Source of the DNA: CAYJRR01 sp964372275 [NCBI: uncultured bacterium]
GTDB taxonomy: Bacteria; CAYJRR01
Assembly: GCA_964372275.1 (NCBI GenBank)
Contig: CAYJRR010000033.1
Coordinates: forward strand, 1 to 37,405
Direction of reading: 5' to 3'
DNA length: 37,405 nucleotides
Shown here: piece by piece, positions 8,470 to 16,771 of the stretch
Numbering within the stretch: position 1 is the stretch's first letter
How the letters are laid out: every line of letters starts with the position of its first letter
Translations under genes and position numbers: made by a program
Notes under the pieces: model-generated
Databases searched by the model: none
What the model saw: the letters and a program-made list of their open reading frames with translations, nothing else
Told to the model about the DNA's origin: nothing

Positions 8470-10329
8470 ATGCGGCGCCTCCTCTCCGTCGGACTCCTGG
8501 TCGCGCTCGCCGCCTGCGCCGAGCGGGCGTCGATCGACGTCGTCCTTCCGGCGGACCGGGCCTTCGTGCGCTCCGACGGGAGCCTTCCGATCGAAGCGCG
8601 GGTCGACGTCGACCGCGTGACCCGCCTGCGGATCGGTCTCGACGGCCGACGGTTGTCCGAGGTCGGGCGCGATGCCGACGGCGTCTTCCGCGATCACCTC
8701 GCGCGCCTGCCGCGCGGCCGGCACCGCCTGGAGCTGGTGGCGCCGGAGATCCCCGGAATGTCCGCGACACGCACCGTCTTCGTCGACCGGCTCCCGGACA
8801 GCCCCATCGACGGTCTGGGCCTTTCGCCCGACGGCGGACTGGCGCTCGCGCTCTCCGACGGCCGCCCGGCGGACGACGGCCTCTTCGTCGGTCCGCTGAC
8901 CTTGACCCGCATCGGGGACGGGCCGCCCCTACACCGGCTCCTCGCGCGGAACGGCGCCTTCGGCGAGGTCGCGCCCGGCGAGGGGACGGTGGCGTGGGTG
9001 GATCGCTGGCGCGCCGGGCGCGGTCGGCTGCGAGTCGCGTCGGTCGATGGATCCGACGAAGGGGCGACGCTCGCCGGCGTCCGCGGGATCGCCTACGCCC
9101 CCGACGGCGCGACGCTGGCCGCGCGGGGCGACGGGATCCACGTGGCGGCGGCGCCGTTCGTCGACTTCGTCGAGGCGGCCGCGTCTGCCGACCTGTTCGC
9201 CTTCGTCGGACCCGAGGACGACCTGGTCGCATTCGCGAAAACCGACGTGGAAGGGGCCTATCGGGCGACGATGGCGTCCGCGCCGGGCTACGCGCCGACG
9301 GCGCTGCTGCCGGTGTTGCGGGCGTCGATCGCCCGGCGCGGCGGCGCGCGCGAGGTGGCGTTGCGGCACTTCGATGCCGAGGGGCCCGGCGGGCTCTCGC
9401 TCTACGACTTCGGGTCGCGGAGCCTCGACGAGCGGTTCACGGCGGTCTCGACGGTCGCCTACTCGGGCGACGGCGCGTGGATGCTGGCCATCGCCGACCC
9501 GGACGCGGCCGGGATCGGTCGGCTGGTGCTGGAGGATCGCTCGACGGGGGCGGAGGTGGAGGTGGCCGACGGGATCGTCGACGCCGCGTTCGAGCCGGAG
9601 GGTGGGCGGGTTCTGGCGCTCTCGTCGTCCGGGGGGCTGACGGAGATCGACCTGACCGGGACGCCGTTCGGGGTCGAAGCGCTCGCGGACGGGGTGGTGG
9701 CGTTCGCGGCGCTCGAAGGGGGCGCCCGGTTGTGGCAGACGGCGGACGGGTCGCTGTTCGCACGCCTGCTCGACGCGGCCCCCGGTGGGCCGGCCGTGGT
9801 GCCGCTGGGACCGGTGCGGGAGGACGCCCCCGAGGTGGTGGCCTCCTCCGACGCGCGAACGATCGCCTTCGCCTCCGAGGACGGGACGCGACGACCGGTC
9901 CGGCGTGTCGACCTGGCGCTGGGGATGATCGCCGACTTCGGCGTCGACGCGCGCGGTCCGATCCTCCTCGCGTCGGGGGCGGTGGCGTGGATCGAACGAC
10001 GGGAGGAGGCGATCGACGACCTCTGGGTCTTTCCCGCCTTTCCGATCTCGATCCGGGGGCCGCGTCGGCTCGCCGAGCGGATCGACGCCGGCGCGATCGC
10101 GATCCGCTCCGACTCCGCGGCGATCGCGGTGGTGTCGGACGATGGAGGGGGCGGCCTCGTGCGTTGCGTCGACCCCTGGATGCGCGAGCGCTCGCTCGGC
10201 CCCTTCGAGGCGGCCGCGCCACGGCCGTTCTTCCATGCCGACGGCCGGATCGTGTGGTGGGGCCGGGATGGGAGGGAGCGGCGGGTGCTCTTTCTCGAGC
10301 GCTGTTTCCCCGACGCCGGGGACCGGTAG
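8470..10329 (+). CDS. Lipoprotein with predicted WD40/TolB-like beta-propeller
   Basis: 619 residues. The signal peptide ends in ALAAC, a lipobox with Cys16 as the lipidated residue. About 100 residues follow that resemble an Ig-like or carbohydrate-binding beta sandwich. From about residue 105 the chain repeats a short pattern such as SPDGGLALAL, APDGATLAAR, SGDGAWMLAI and EPEGGRVLAL, which are typical blade motifs of WD40/TolB-type propellers. No catalytic motif is visible. It is probably anchored to the outer or inner membrane facing the periplasm or the outside. The ATG at 8470 is preceded by TATACT at 8456-8461, which as a -10 box would put transcription start almost on the ATG. The next gene on the strand lies 200 bp away, so it is probably monocistronic. 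The function is unknown. Confidence 0.75.
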   Translation: MRRLLSVGLLVALAACAERASIDVVLPADRAFVRSDGSLPIEARVDVDRVTRLRIGLDGRRLSEVGRDADGVFRDHLARLPRGRHRLELVAPEIPGMSATRTVFVDRLPDSPIDGLGLSPDGGLALALSDGRPADDGLFVGPLTLTRIGDGPPLHRLLARNGAFGEVAPGEGTVAWVDRWRAGRGRLRVASVDGSDEGATLAGVRGIAYAPDGATLAARGDGIHVAAAPFVDFVEAAASADLFAFVGPEDDLVAFAKTDVEGAYRATMASAPGYAPTALLPVLRASIARRGGAREVALRHFDAEGPGGLSLYDFGSRSLDERFTAVSTVAYSGDGAWMLAIADPDAAGIGRLVLEDRSTGAEVEVADGIVDAAFEPEGGRVLALSSSGGLTEIDLTGTPFGVEALADGVVAFAALEGGARLWQTADGSLFARLLDAAPGGPAVVPLGPVREDAPEVVASSDARTIAFASEDGTRRPVRRVDLALGMIADFGVDARGPILLASGAVAWIERREEAIDDLWVFPAFPISIRGPRRLAERIDAGAIAIRSDSAAIAVVSDDGGGGLVRCVDPWMRERSLGPFEAAAPRPFFHADGRIVWWGRDGRERRVLFLERCFPDAGDR

Positions 10330-10529
10330 CCTTCCGTCCGGATCTCGGACGATGGGCAGCGGCGCGGATCGTTCCGTCGAGTCGCCGGCGCGACGACCTG
10401 GAAAAATGTCTTTTCGCCGAAGCGCGGAGTCCCGCGCCGGTTCCAACACCGCGCGACGTCGTCCCGTGCGCACCGCGCGCGAAGCGGTCCAAGCCTTGCT
10501 CTCTGGCCCGACGCGAAAGGGGGAGCGAC

Positions 10530-10826
10530 ATGGACGAAGAGACGGTATCGGAGGGCGAGGTGCGGGCGGCGTTCGACGGGGCGAAACCGAGGGGGCCTCG
10601 GGTGGTCTACGCGATCACGCCGGAGAAAAAGGACCGCGACGGTCGGGTGATCCAGCGGGAAGGGCAGGGGACGTGGAAGGAGGTGGGGGTGGCGTTCTGG
10701 AACGTCGACGACAGCATCAACCTCTACCTCGACGCGATCCCGATCACCGGCCGGCTCCAGATCCGGGAGCGGCGGCCGAGGCGCATGGAGTCGGGGGAGT
10801 CGCTGTTCGGAAAGGAGGGGGTGTGA
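10530..10826 (+). CDS. Small hypothetical protein (98 aa)
   Basis: A compact 98-residue protein starting at an ATG with a strong GGGGGAG site 6 bases upstream. There is no signal peptide or membrane helix. It has a charged N-terminus, then a predicted beta-rich stretch (RVVYAITPEKKDRDGRVIQ, then TWKEVGVAFWNVDDSINLYLDAIPITGRLQIRER) and a basic tail. The pattern VGVAFWNVDDSINLYLDAIP looks like a conserved single-domain core, but I do not recognise the family. Its stop codon overlaps the start of the next gene (TGATG at 10824-10828), so the two are translationally coupled; the partner is a helix-hairpin-helix DNA-binding protein, which may hint at a DNA-related role. The 200 bp upstream carry no other gene and should hold the promoter; I see no convincing -35/-10 pair there. 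Confidence 0.7.
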   Translation: MDEETVSEGEVRAAFDGAKPRGPRVVYAITPEKKDRDGRVIQREGQGTWKEVGVAFWNVDDSINLYLDAIPITGRLQIRERRPRRMESGESLFGKEGV

Positions 10827-11302
10827 TGCGCGACGTTCAACTCGAAAACGCGTGGCGCCGCGAAGATCGTCGGCGCCGGATCTGGATCGCGGTCCTGCTG
10901 TCGGGGGCGGTGCTGGTGTTCGCCGCGCTCGCGTCGACCTACGGCGCGGCGCGCGCGGAGGAGGGATGGGTGCCGCTCCCGCCGGCGCCCGCCGCGGCGC
11001 CGGCGGCCGTGTCGCTCGCGGAGCCTGGCGCCGCGTCGCCGACGGGAACGGACGAGGAGGTTCCGTTCCGGGTGAACCTCAACCTGGCGAGCGCCGAGCA
11101 GCTCCGGTCGATTCCGGGGATCGGGCCGGCGAAGGCGGCGGCGATCCTCGCCTATCGCGAAAAACACCGGTTCCACGTCACCGCCGACCTGATGCGGGTG
11201 CGCGGGATCGGACCGGGCACCTACCGCCGTCTGAAGCCGTGGCTGTCGGTCGACGGGCCGGCCGTGACCGGGATCCCGCCCCCGCGTCGGAACGGGACTT
11301 GA
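10826..11302 (+). CDS. ComEA-like membrane-anchored helix-hairpin-helix protein
   Basis: 158 residues. A basic N-terminus (ENAWRREDRRRRIWIA) precedes one transmembrane helix (about 19-42), then an Ala/Pro-rich linker, then a helix-hairpin-helix pair: VNLNLASAEQLRSIPGIGPAKAAAILAYR followed by TADLMRVRGIGPGTYRRLKPWL. This is the ComEA-type HhH core, which binds double-stranded DNA through the two GIG hairpins. In competent bacteria ComEA sits on the outside of the inner membrane and pulls incoming DNA; the single TM plus exported HhH here fits that topology, though no ComEC is in view. The ATG overlaps the stop of the preceding small gene. The family is sure; a competence role is inferred. Confidence 0.85.
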   Translation: MRDVQLENAWRREDRRRRIWIAVLLSGAVLVFAALASTYGAARAEEGWVPLPPAPAAAPAAVSLAEPGAASPTGTDEEVPFRVNLNLASAEQLRSIPGIGPAKAAAILAYREKHRFHVTADLMRVRGIGPGTYRRLKPWLSVDGPAVTGIPPPRRNGT

Positions 11303-11356
11303 CGCGGGCGTTCGAGCCGGATTTCATCCGCCCCCAAAAGAGAAGCTCTGTTGATC

Positions 11357-11552
11357 TCGGGTGTCCGGAGCGAGCGCTCCGGGGCGGCGGCCCGCAACGG
11401 CCGCCGTCAGGGAAGTCGGTGAAAGACCGACGCGGTCCCGCCACTGTGAGTGGAGAGCGCCTCGCCGAAGTACCACTGGGCCGCCGCCTCGATGCGGCGG
11501 CCTGGGAAGGTGGCGGGGGGCGACGACCCACGAGCCAGGAGACCTGCCCGAG
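11357..11552 (+). ncRNA. Cobalamin (B12) riboswitch
   Basis: The leader ahead of the BtuB-type receptor has the conserved cobalamin aptamer blocks in the right order. These are a 5' GC-rich stem, GGGAAGTCGGTGAAA at 11410-11424, GGTCCCGCCACTGT around 11434-11447 (the GCCACTG core at 11440-11446), long variable GC-rich stems, and GCCAGGAGACCTGCC at 11534-11548. This element binds adenosyl- or hydroxocobalamin and shuts down B12-uptake genes when the vitamin is abundant. Outer limits are approximate because the first and last stems were paired by eye. It marks the downstream receptor and ABC genes as a corrinoid uptake operon. Confidence 0.95.
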
Positions 11553-11570
11553 GTCGAAGATGCACCGGAA

Positions 11571-11594
11571 CCTCTCCGCGGACGAGAGGGAGGG
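11571..11594 (+). promoter_or_regulatory. Predicted riboswitch expression platform: hairpin touching the btuB ribosome site
   Basis: CCTCTC at 11571-11576 can pair with GAGAGG at 11584-11589 around a 7-base loop. The right arm runs directly into the ribosome-binding sequence GGGAGGG (11588-11594) of the receptor gene. There is no T tract after it. This suggests control at translation initiation rather than by termination, but the alternative pairing with the aptamer was not folded. Confidence 0.45.
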
Positions 11595-11597
11595 ACG

Positions 11598-13658
11598 CTG
11601 GCTCGACGTTTCGCATCGATCGCCTGCGCGATCGGATGGTGGTGTTGCTCCCGCGGCGCGGCCGCGGACGACGGCGGGGCTGCGCCCGCCGCCGCGACGC
11701 CGACCCCCGCCGCGACCGCGGTCCCGGCGCCGGGCAGCGCCGCCGTGGCCCCCGCGCAGACGGTGGTGATCGAGCGGCGTCGCCCGATGGCCGGGATTCC
11801 GGATGCGGCGGCCCGATCGACGATCGACCTGTCGCGTTTCGAGTCCCGATCGATCGGCCTGCCCGATCTCCTCGAACGGCTGTCCGGCGTCGACGTCGTC
11901 ACCTATGGCGGGACGGGCCAGGGGAGCTTCGTCCGGATCCGCGGCTCGTCGTCCGAGCAGGTGCTGGTGGTGGTCGACGGCGTGCGGATGAACCCGGTCG
12001 CCGGAGGCGGGGCCGACTTCGATTCGATCCCCCGCGAGCTCGTCGACCGGGTGGAGGTCGCGCGTGGAGCCGGAAGCGCGCGGTACGGGGCGGACGCCCT
12101 CGGCGGGGTCGTCTCGCTCGTTTCCGATCCGGCGGCGCGGCGCGGCGGCGTGACCGGGGCCGCCAGCTCCGGCGGCGCGCTGCGCACCTCCGCCACCGCG
12201 GCCGGTCTGCTGCGCGGCGCCGCGCCCGGATCCGCGACGCGGCCTTCCGGGTCCGGGGCGCCGTGGCGCTACGACCTGACCGTTCGCCGGGAGATCTCGC
12301 CGGAGCGATTCGAGTACTACGACTCCCTGCGCGACGAAAGCCGCACGAGGACCAACGCCGACGCCGACGCGTGGGGCGCGGCGGGGGGCCTGCGCGGGCC
12401 GCTCGGCGGCGGGGACCTCTCGCTTAGGCTTTGGGGCACGGCGCTCGCGGCGGGCTCCCCCGGTCCGTCGGAGTTCCCGACCGGGGTCGCGCGGCGGGGG
12501 GAGGATCGAGGAACGGTGGCCGTGCGGTGGGAGGAGCGCGACGGTGGCCTCTCCCGGACGGCGTGGACCGTCGACGGGAGCTTTCGAAACGAACTCGTTC
12601 GTTACCGGAACGACGAGCCGATCCTGGGGGCGTCGCCGGTTCGCGTCGAGACCCGGGGCTCCTCCGCCGGCGGCGGCGCGATCGCGCGTCGCGCCGTCGG
12701 TGCGTGGCTTCTCCTGGGCGGAGGGGCCGACGCGCGCGTCGAGACGATCGACGACCGCGACGCCGGCCGGCACGGCCGCACCGTCGCCGGGACGCACGGC
12801 GAGGCCACCGCGCTCCTCGGAAAGGTCGAAGCGACGGTGGCGACGCGGCTGGAAGGGGTCGACGACCGGTCGTCGGACGGCGGTCCGCGCCTCACGGCCT
12901 TGCCCTCGGCGGGGGTCGTCCTCCGACTCCGCGAGCGGCTCTCGGTGCGCGCGCACGGGGGCCGCGCCTACCGGCTGCCGACCTTCCTCGAACTGTGGCT
13001 CCCGAACATGGAGACCGTCGGCGGCAACCCGGATCTGGAGCCGGAGGACGCCTGGTCGGGGGATGTCGGGATCGCGGCGAGCGCCGGCGATCTCGGGAGG
13101 CTCGAAGCGGGGATCGACGCCGCCGTCTTCGGGACCTCCTACCGCCAGTCGATCCTGTTCGCGCCGGTGTCGGAGACGCGGTTCGGTCCGGTGAACGCCG
13201 AACGGGCATGGATCGCGGGGACCGAGCTGTCGGCCACGACCCGCTTCGCGCCTCGGGGCGACGGTCGCGTGGTCGAGGCGGAGCTCTCCTGGACGCGCCT
13301 CGAATCGAAGAGGATCGAGACCGACGCGCCGCTGCCCGGCCGGCCGCGCGACCGGTGGTTCGCCCGCCTCGCCGGTCGGCCCGTGCCCTGGGTCGAGCCG
13401 TTCGTCGAGGCGACGTGGAACTCCGGCGGCTACGCCGACTTCTTCGGAAACCTCGAGATCCCCGCCGGCGAGGTGATCGGCGCGGGCCTTTCGCTTCGCG
13501 GGTCGGGCCGTCTCGAGGGGCTGTCGCTCACGGTGGAGGGATCGAACCTCACCGACGCAGACGTTCGCGATGCGCGCTACTTTCCACAACCGGGCCGGAC
13601 CGTCTGGGTCACGACGACCTGGCGGGCCGGCCGGACCACCGCCTCCCAAGGAGACTAG
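11598..13658 (+). CDS. btuB: TonB-dependent outer-membrane receptor, BtuB-like (corrinoid uptake)
   Basis: About 686 residues. A signal peptide (ARRFASIACAIGWWCCSRGAAA) and an Ala/Pro-rich linker lead to the plug domain: LPDLLERLSGVDVVTYGG, then SFVRIRGSSSEQVLVVVDGVRM, IPRELVDRVEVARGAGSARYGADALGGVV. A 22-strand-type barrel follows with alternating aromatic strands, ending in GRTVWVTTTW, a normal C-terminal beta strand. TonB-driven uptake of cobalamin is inferred from the riboswitch upstream and the BtuFCD genes downstream. No ATG, GTG or TTG exists in frame between the riboswitch and the mature protein; CTG at 11598, 3 bases after GGGAGGG, gives a good signal peptide, so I use it. The N-terminal linker is longer than in E. 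coli BtuB. The stop lies 4 bases before the next ATG. Confidence 0.93.
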   Translation: MARRFASIACAIGWWCCSRGAAADDGGAAPAAATPTPAATAVPAPGSAAVAPAQTVVIERRRPMAGIPDAAARSTIDLSRFESRSIGLPDLLERLSGVDVVTYGGTGQGSFVRIRGSSSEQVLVVVDGVRMNPVAGGGADFDSIPRELVDRVEVARGAGSARYGADALGGVVSLVSDPAARRGGVTGAASSGGALRTSATAAGLLRGAAPGSATRPSGSGAPWRYDLTVRREISPERFEYYDSLRDESRTRTNADADAWGAAGGLRGPLGGGDLSLRLWGTALAAGSPGPSEFPTGVARRGEDRGTVAVRWEERDGGLSRTAWTVDGSFRNELVRYRNDEPILGASPVRVETRGSSAGGGAIARRAVGAWLLLGGGADARVETIDDRDAGRHGRTVAGTHGEATALLGKVEATVATRLEGVDDRSSDGGPRLTALPSAGVVLRLRERLSVRAHGGRAYRLPTFLELWLPNMETVGGNPDLEPEDAWSGDVGIAASAGDLGRLEAGIDAAVFGTSYRQSILFAPVSETRFGPVNAERAWIAGTELSATTRFAPRGDGRVVEAELSWTRLESKRIETDAPLPGRPRDRWFARLAGRPVPWVEPFVEATWNSGGYADFFGNLEIPAGEVIGAGLSLRGSGRLEGLSLTVEGSNLTDADVRDARYFPQPGRTVWVTTTWRAGRTTASQGD

Positions 13659-13662
13659 AACG

Positions 13663-14760
13663 ATGTCCGCTCACCCAACGCCCGTTCCGTCCGCCCGCCG
13701 TCCGATCCGACTCGTCTTCGTCGCCGCCGCCGCGCTGCTCGCGCTCGGGTGCGAAGAGGGGGAGAAGAAGAAGGGGACCTACGACGCCGAGGTGTTCCCG
13801 GACGTCTTCCTCACCGGCGGAGGACCGAACCGCCTGGTGGTCGACGGAGACGACGGGTACGTCGTCAACGGCGACAACACGGTGCAGAAGATCGACCTCT
13901 CCACCTGCAGCACCGCCGAGGACAGCTGCGAGACGGCCGGCTCGGCCACGCTTCCGATCCTCTCGTTCCCCTACGACGGCGCGGTGGTGGGTGGCTCGCT
14001 TTACGTCTCGACCACCGGGGACGACAAGCTGGTCCGGATCGACACCTCCACCATGGCGATCACCGCGTCGATTCATAGCAACGGCGGCTTCACCCTGAGC
14101 ACGCCACAGTCGATGACCGAGAAGAACGGCACCCTCTACGTCGCCAACGGCGCCTCCTTCGGATTCGCGCCGGGGTACGTCGCGATGGTGGAGGGGACGA
14201 CGCTGACCGGGACGATCGCCACCACCCAGCTGTTTCCGGTGAGCGTCCAGGAGCTGCCGAACGGGAAGCTGCTGGTGGTCAACAGCGGCCTGTTCAACTT
14301 CGAGACCGAGGAGGTGACGGAGCCGGGGGGGCTCGACATCATCGACCCGGGCAGCGATGAGGTGGAGGAGAACATCCAGCTCGGCAACAAGCTGCCGGGT
14401 CCGATCGCGGCGATCACCGACGACGGCGCCTTCGCCTTCGTCCCCGCCAACGAAGGGCGGCTGCTCCGGGTGAATCTCGAAGACGGTTCGGTCTCGACGT
14501 ACGAGATTGCCGGGGCGGACGTCTACTTCTCCTGGATCGTGCTCGACGAGGGTCTCCTCTATCTGATGAGCTTCGGCGAAGACACCACCTACGTCCTCGA
14601 CGCCGACTCGCTCGAGCTGCTCGGGACGATCGTCACCGGCCCGGGTGGGGAGACGCCGCGCGGACCGGTCCACGGCGTCGTCCGCGAGCTCGACGGGGAG
14701 AAGTTCCTCCTGATCGTCGAAGGGCTCGCCAACGCGATCACGGCGGTGCGATTGCCGTGA
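13663..14760 (+). CDS. YncE-like beta-propeller lipoprotein in B12 operon (BtuG-like candidate)
   Basis: 365 residues with a lipobox LLALGC (Cys30) followed at once by acidic EEGE. The rest is repeated beta-propeller blades: GPNRLVVDGDDGYVVNGDNTVQKID, GSLYVSTTGDDKLVRIDTSTM, NGTLYVANGASFG, NGKLLVVNSGLFN, EGLLYLMSFGEDTTYVLD. About six or seven blades fit the length. A ribosome site (AAGGAGA) lies in the end of btuB and the start is 4 bases after its stop. In Bacteroidota, BtuG is a surface-exposed seven-bladed propeller lipoprotein that captures B12 and docks on BtuB; position, fold and lipidation match that here. The acid pair after the Cys also recalls the Bacteroidota surface-export signal. 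Homology to BtuG is not shown by the sequence alone; an unrelated YncE-type propeller remains possible. Confidence 0.82.
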   Translation: MSAHPTPVPSARRPIRLVFVAAAALLALGCEEGEKKKGTYDAEVFPDVFLTGGGPNRLVVDGDDGYVVNGDNTVQKIDLSTCSTAEDSCETAGSATLPILSFPYDGAVVGGSLYVSTTGDDKLVRIDTSTMAITASIHSNGGFTLSTPQSMTEKNGTLYVANGASFGFAPGYVAMVEGTTLTGTIATTQLFPVSVQELPNGKLLVVNSGLFNFETEEVTEPGGLDIIDPGSDEVEENIQLGNKLPGPIAAITDDGAFAFVPANEGRLLRVNLEDGSVSTYEIAGADVYFSWIVLDEGLLYLMSFGEDTTYVLDADSLELLGTIVTGPGGETPRGPVHGVVRELDGEKFLLIVEGLANAITAVRLP

Positions 14761-15698
14761 CCTGGCAGCGTCTCGCCGGAGCGTGGGCGTTGGTGGCGGT
14801 GCTCGGCTGCCGCGCGCCCGGCGCCGAGGTGGCCGCGGACACCCCGCTGCGTCCGGCGGCCGCAGCGATCGCGAACGAGTCCGCCGCGGGCGCCGCCGAT
14901 CGAACCGTCACCGACGCCGTCGGGAGAACGGTGACGGTTCCGGCGGCGCCCCGGCGGGTCGTGTCGTTGGCGCCGGCGCTGACCGAGACGTTGTTCGCGG
15001 TCGGCGCCGGCGACCTTCTCGTCGGCGTGACCCGGTTCTGCGATCACCCGCCGGCGGCGGCGGCGATCGAGCGGGTCGGCGGCTTCTCCGATCCCGACGT
15101 GGAGCGGATCGTCTCGTTGCGGCCCGACCTGGTGATCGCCACCGCCGACACCGTCTCCCGCGCCCGCTTCGACAGCCTGGTCGCCGCGGGGCTGGCCGTC
15201 TACGCGGTGAATCCCCGCGGGCTCGACGGCGTGGCGGAGACGTTCGCCGTGGTCGGAACGCTCGTCGGCCGCGCGTCGGAAGGGCGGGCGCTGGAGGCCG
15301 CCTTCCGCGGACGGATCGCGGCGGTCGAGTCCGGCGTCGCGTCGCGCCCGCGGCGCCGCGCGCTGTTCCTCTTCTCGACCGACCCGCTGATCGCGGCGGG
15401 GCCCGGAGGGTTCGTCGACGAGCTGTTGCGCCGGGCCGGCGGGGAGAACGTGCTCGCCTCCGCGCCGACCTCCTATCCGCGACTGGGAGTCGAGGGGGTG
15501 GCGGCGGCGCGGCCCGCGGTGATCCTCACCACCGCACCTACCGGGGAGGGGGCGATCCGGCGCACCCTCGGACCGGTCGCGGCGACGATCCCGGTGGTGG
15601 CGATGGAGGCCGACCTGGTGGAGCGGCCGGGACCGCGCCTGGCGGACGGGTTCTCCCGGCTCGCCGCCGCGCTGCACCCGGAGACGCCGCTTCCGTGA
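14757..15698 (+). CDS. btuF: Cobalamin ABC transporter substrate-binding lipoprotein, BtuF-like
   Basis: 313 residues. The signal ends in LVAVLGC (lipobox, Cys18), so the protein is a periplasmic lipoprotein. The chain DAVGRTVTVPAAPRRVVSLAPALTETLFAVGAGDLLVGVTRFCDHP, then VGGFSDPDVERIVSLRPDLVIAT, is the classic type III (BtuF/FepB) binding-protein N-lobe; a long connecting helix and a C-lobe with RAGGENVL follow. It delivers corrinoid to the permease. FCDHPPAA is the pattern typical of BtuF-type members rather than siderophore binders. The start is GTG at 14757, overlapping the preceding stop as GTGA, so translation is coupled. It lies between the propeller lipoprotein and the permease. Confidence 0.93.
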   Translation: MTWQRLAGAWALVAVLGCRAPGAEVAADTPLRPAAAAIANESAAGAADRTVTDAVGRTVTVPAAPRRVVSLAPALTETLFAVGAGDLLVGVTRFCDHPPAAAAIERVGGFSDPDVERIVSLRPDLVIATADTVSRARFDSLVAAGLAVYAVNPRGLDGVAETFAVVGTLVGRASEGRALEAAFRGRIAAVESGVASRPRRRALFLFSTDPLIAAGPGGFVDELLRRAGGENVLASAPTSYPRLGVEGVAAARPAVILTTAPTGEGAIRRTLGPVAATIPVVAMEADLVERPGPRLADGFSRLAAALHPETPLP

Positions 15699-16771
15699 CG
15701 CGCGCCGTCCTCTCGCTCGTCGGGCTCGCGGTCGTCCTCTCGGTGACGGTCGTCGTGGGCCTGCTGGTCGGCAGCGGAGGGATCGCGTCCGGAGAGGGGT
15801 CCGAGCTCTCTCCGGCGTCGATCGTCGCGGCGCTTTCGGCCGGGCCGGCGGCCGCCGAAACCGGTGCCGGCGTCGTTCTCTGGACGATCCGGCTGCCCCA
15901 GGTGCTGCTCGCCGCCGTCGTCGGAGCGGCACTGGCGGTCAGCGGCTCGATCTTCCAGGCGACGCTCCGCAATCCGCTGGCCGATCCGCTCCTCCTGGGG
16001 GTCGCCGCGGGGGCGTCGCTCGCGGCGTCGATCGCGATCGGCCTCGGCGCCGATTCGGCGTGGGTGCCGGCCGCCTCGGCAACCCTCGGCGCGGGGGCGA
16101 CGTTGCTGTTCGTCTTCGCCGTGGCGGGCCGGCAGCGGCGCTTCGACGCCGGGACGATGGTGCTCGCCGGCGTGATCGCCTCGACCTTCTACTCGGCGCT
16201 GACGCTGCTCCTCCTCTCGGTCACGCCGACCCCCTCGATCTCACGCATCCTGCAGTGGACGATGGGAGGGTTCGGCGACGTCGGCTTCGCCAAGGTGCGG
16301 TGGGCGGGGCCGGCGATCGGCGCGCTGGTGGCGATGGCGGCGGCGGGGACGCGGCCGCTGAACCTGCTGGCGATGGGGGACGACGTCGCGCGCTCGGCGG
16401 GCCTGGCCGTCGGAGGGGCGCGCGCCGCGCTCTACGCGCTGGGGGCGGCGCTCACCGGGGTCGCGGTCGCCGCGGCGGGCGTCGTCGGCTTCGTCGGGCT
16501 GGTCGTGCCGCACGTCGCGCGCCGGCTGGTCGGACCCGACGAGCGGGTCGCGCTCCCTGCGTCGGCGCTCCTCGGAGGGACCTTGTGCGTCGTGGCCGAC
16601 GCCGTCGCGCGGACGGCCGTTCCGCTGGCGCAGGCGGCATGGGCCTGGTGGCGCGGCGTTCCGGCGGCGGTCAGTCCGGTCGAGCTTCCAGTCGGAGTGG
16701 TCACGGCGCTCATCGGCGCGCCGTTCTTCCTGGCCCTCCTGATGCGCCGCCACGCCCGGGGGGGCGCGTGA
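15695..16771 (+). CDS. btuC: Cobalamin ABC transporter permease, FecCD/BtuC family
   Basis: 358 residues and about ten transmembrane helices, the usual size for FecCD permeases. Family marks are RLPQVLLAAVVGAALAVSGSIFQATLRNPLADPLLLGVAAGASLAA cut into two blocks (helix 2 and the loop with RNPLADPLLLG), ILQWTMGGF, and GVVGFVGLVVPHVARRLVGPD, which holds the GLVVPH coupling segment contacting the ATPase. It forms the membrane channel for corrinoid import as a homodimer. The start GTG overlaps the btuF stop (GTGA), and its own stop overlaps the btuD start in the same way. The region near residues 325-335 (AWAWWRGVPAAVSP) is a short extra insertion before the last helices. Confidence 0.94.
   Translation: MTRAVLSLVGLAVVLSVTVVVGLLVGSGGIASGEGSELSPASIVAALSAGPAAAETGAGVVLWTIRLPQVLLAAVVGAALAVSGSIFQATLRNPLADPLLLGVAAGASLAASIAIGLGADSAWVPAASATLGAGATLLFVFAVAGRQRRFDAGTMVLAGVIASTFYSALTLLLLSVTPTPSISRILQWTMGGFGDVGFAKVRWAGPAIGALVAMAAAGTRPLNLLAMGDDVARSAGLAVGGARAALYALGAALTGVAVAAAGVVGFVGLVVPHVARRLVGPDERVALPASALLGGTLCVVADAVARTAVPLAQAAWAWWRGVPAAVSPVELPVGVVTALIGAPFFLALLMRRHARGGA

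Noticed and set aside
11361-11597. Upstream start of the btuB frame inside the riboswitch
   Set aside because: It would place ~80 structureless residues encoded by the aptamer before the signal peptide.
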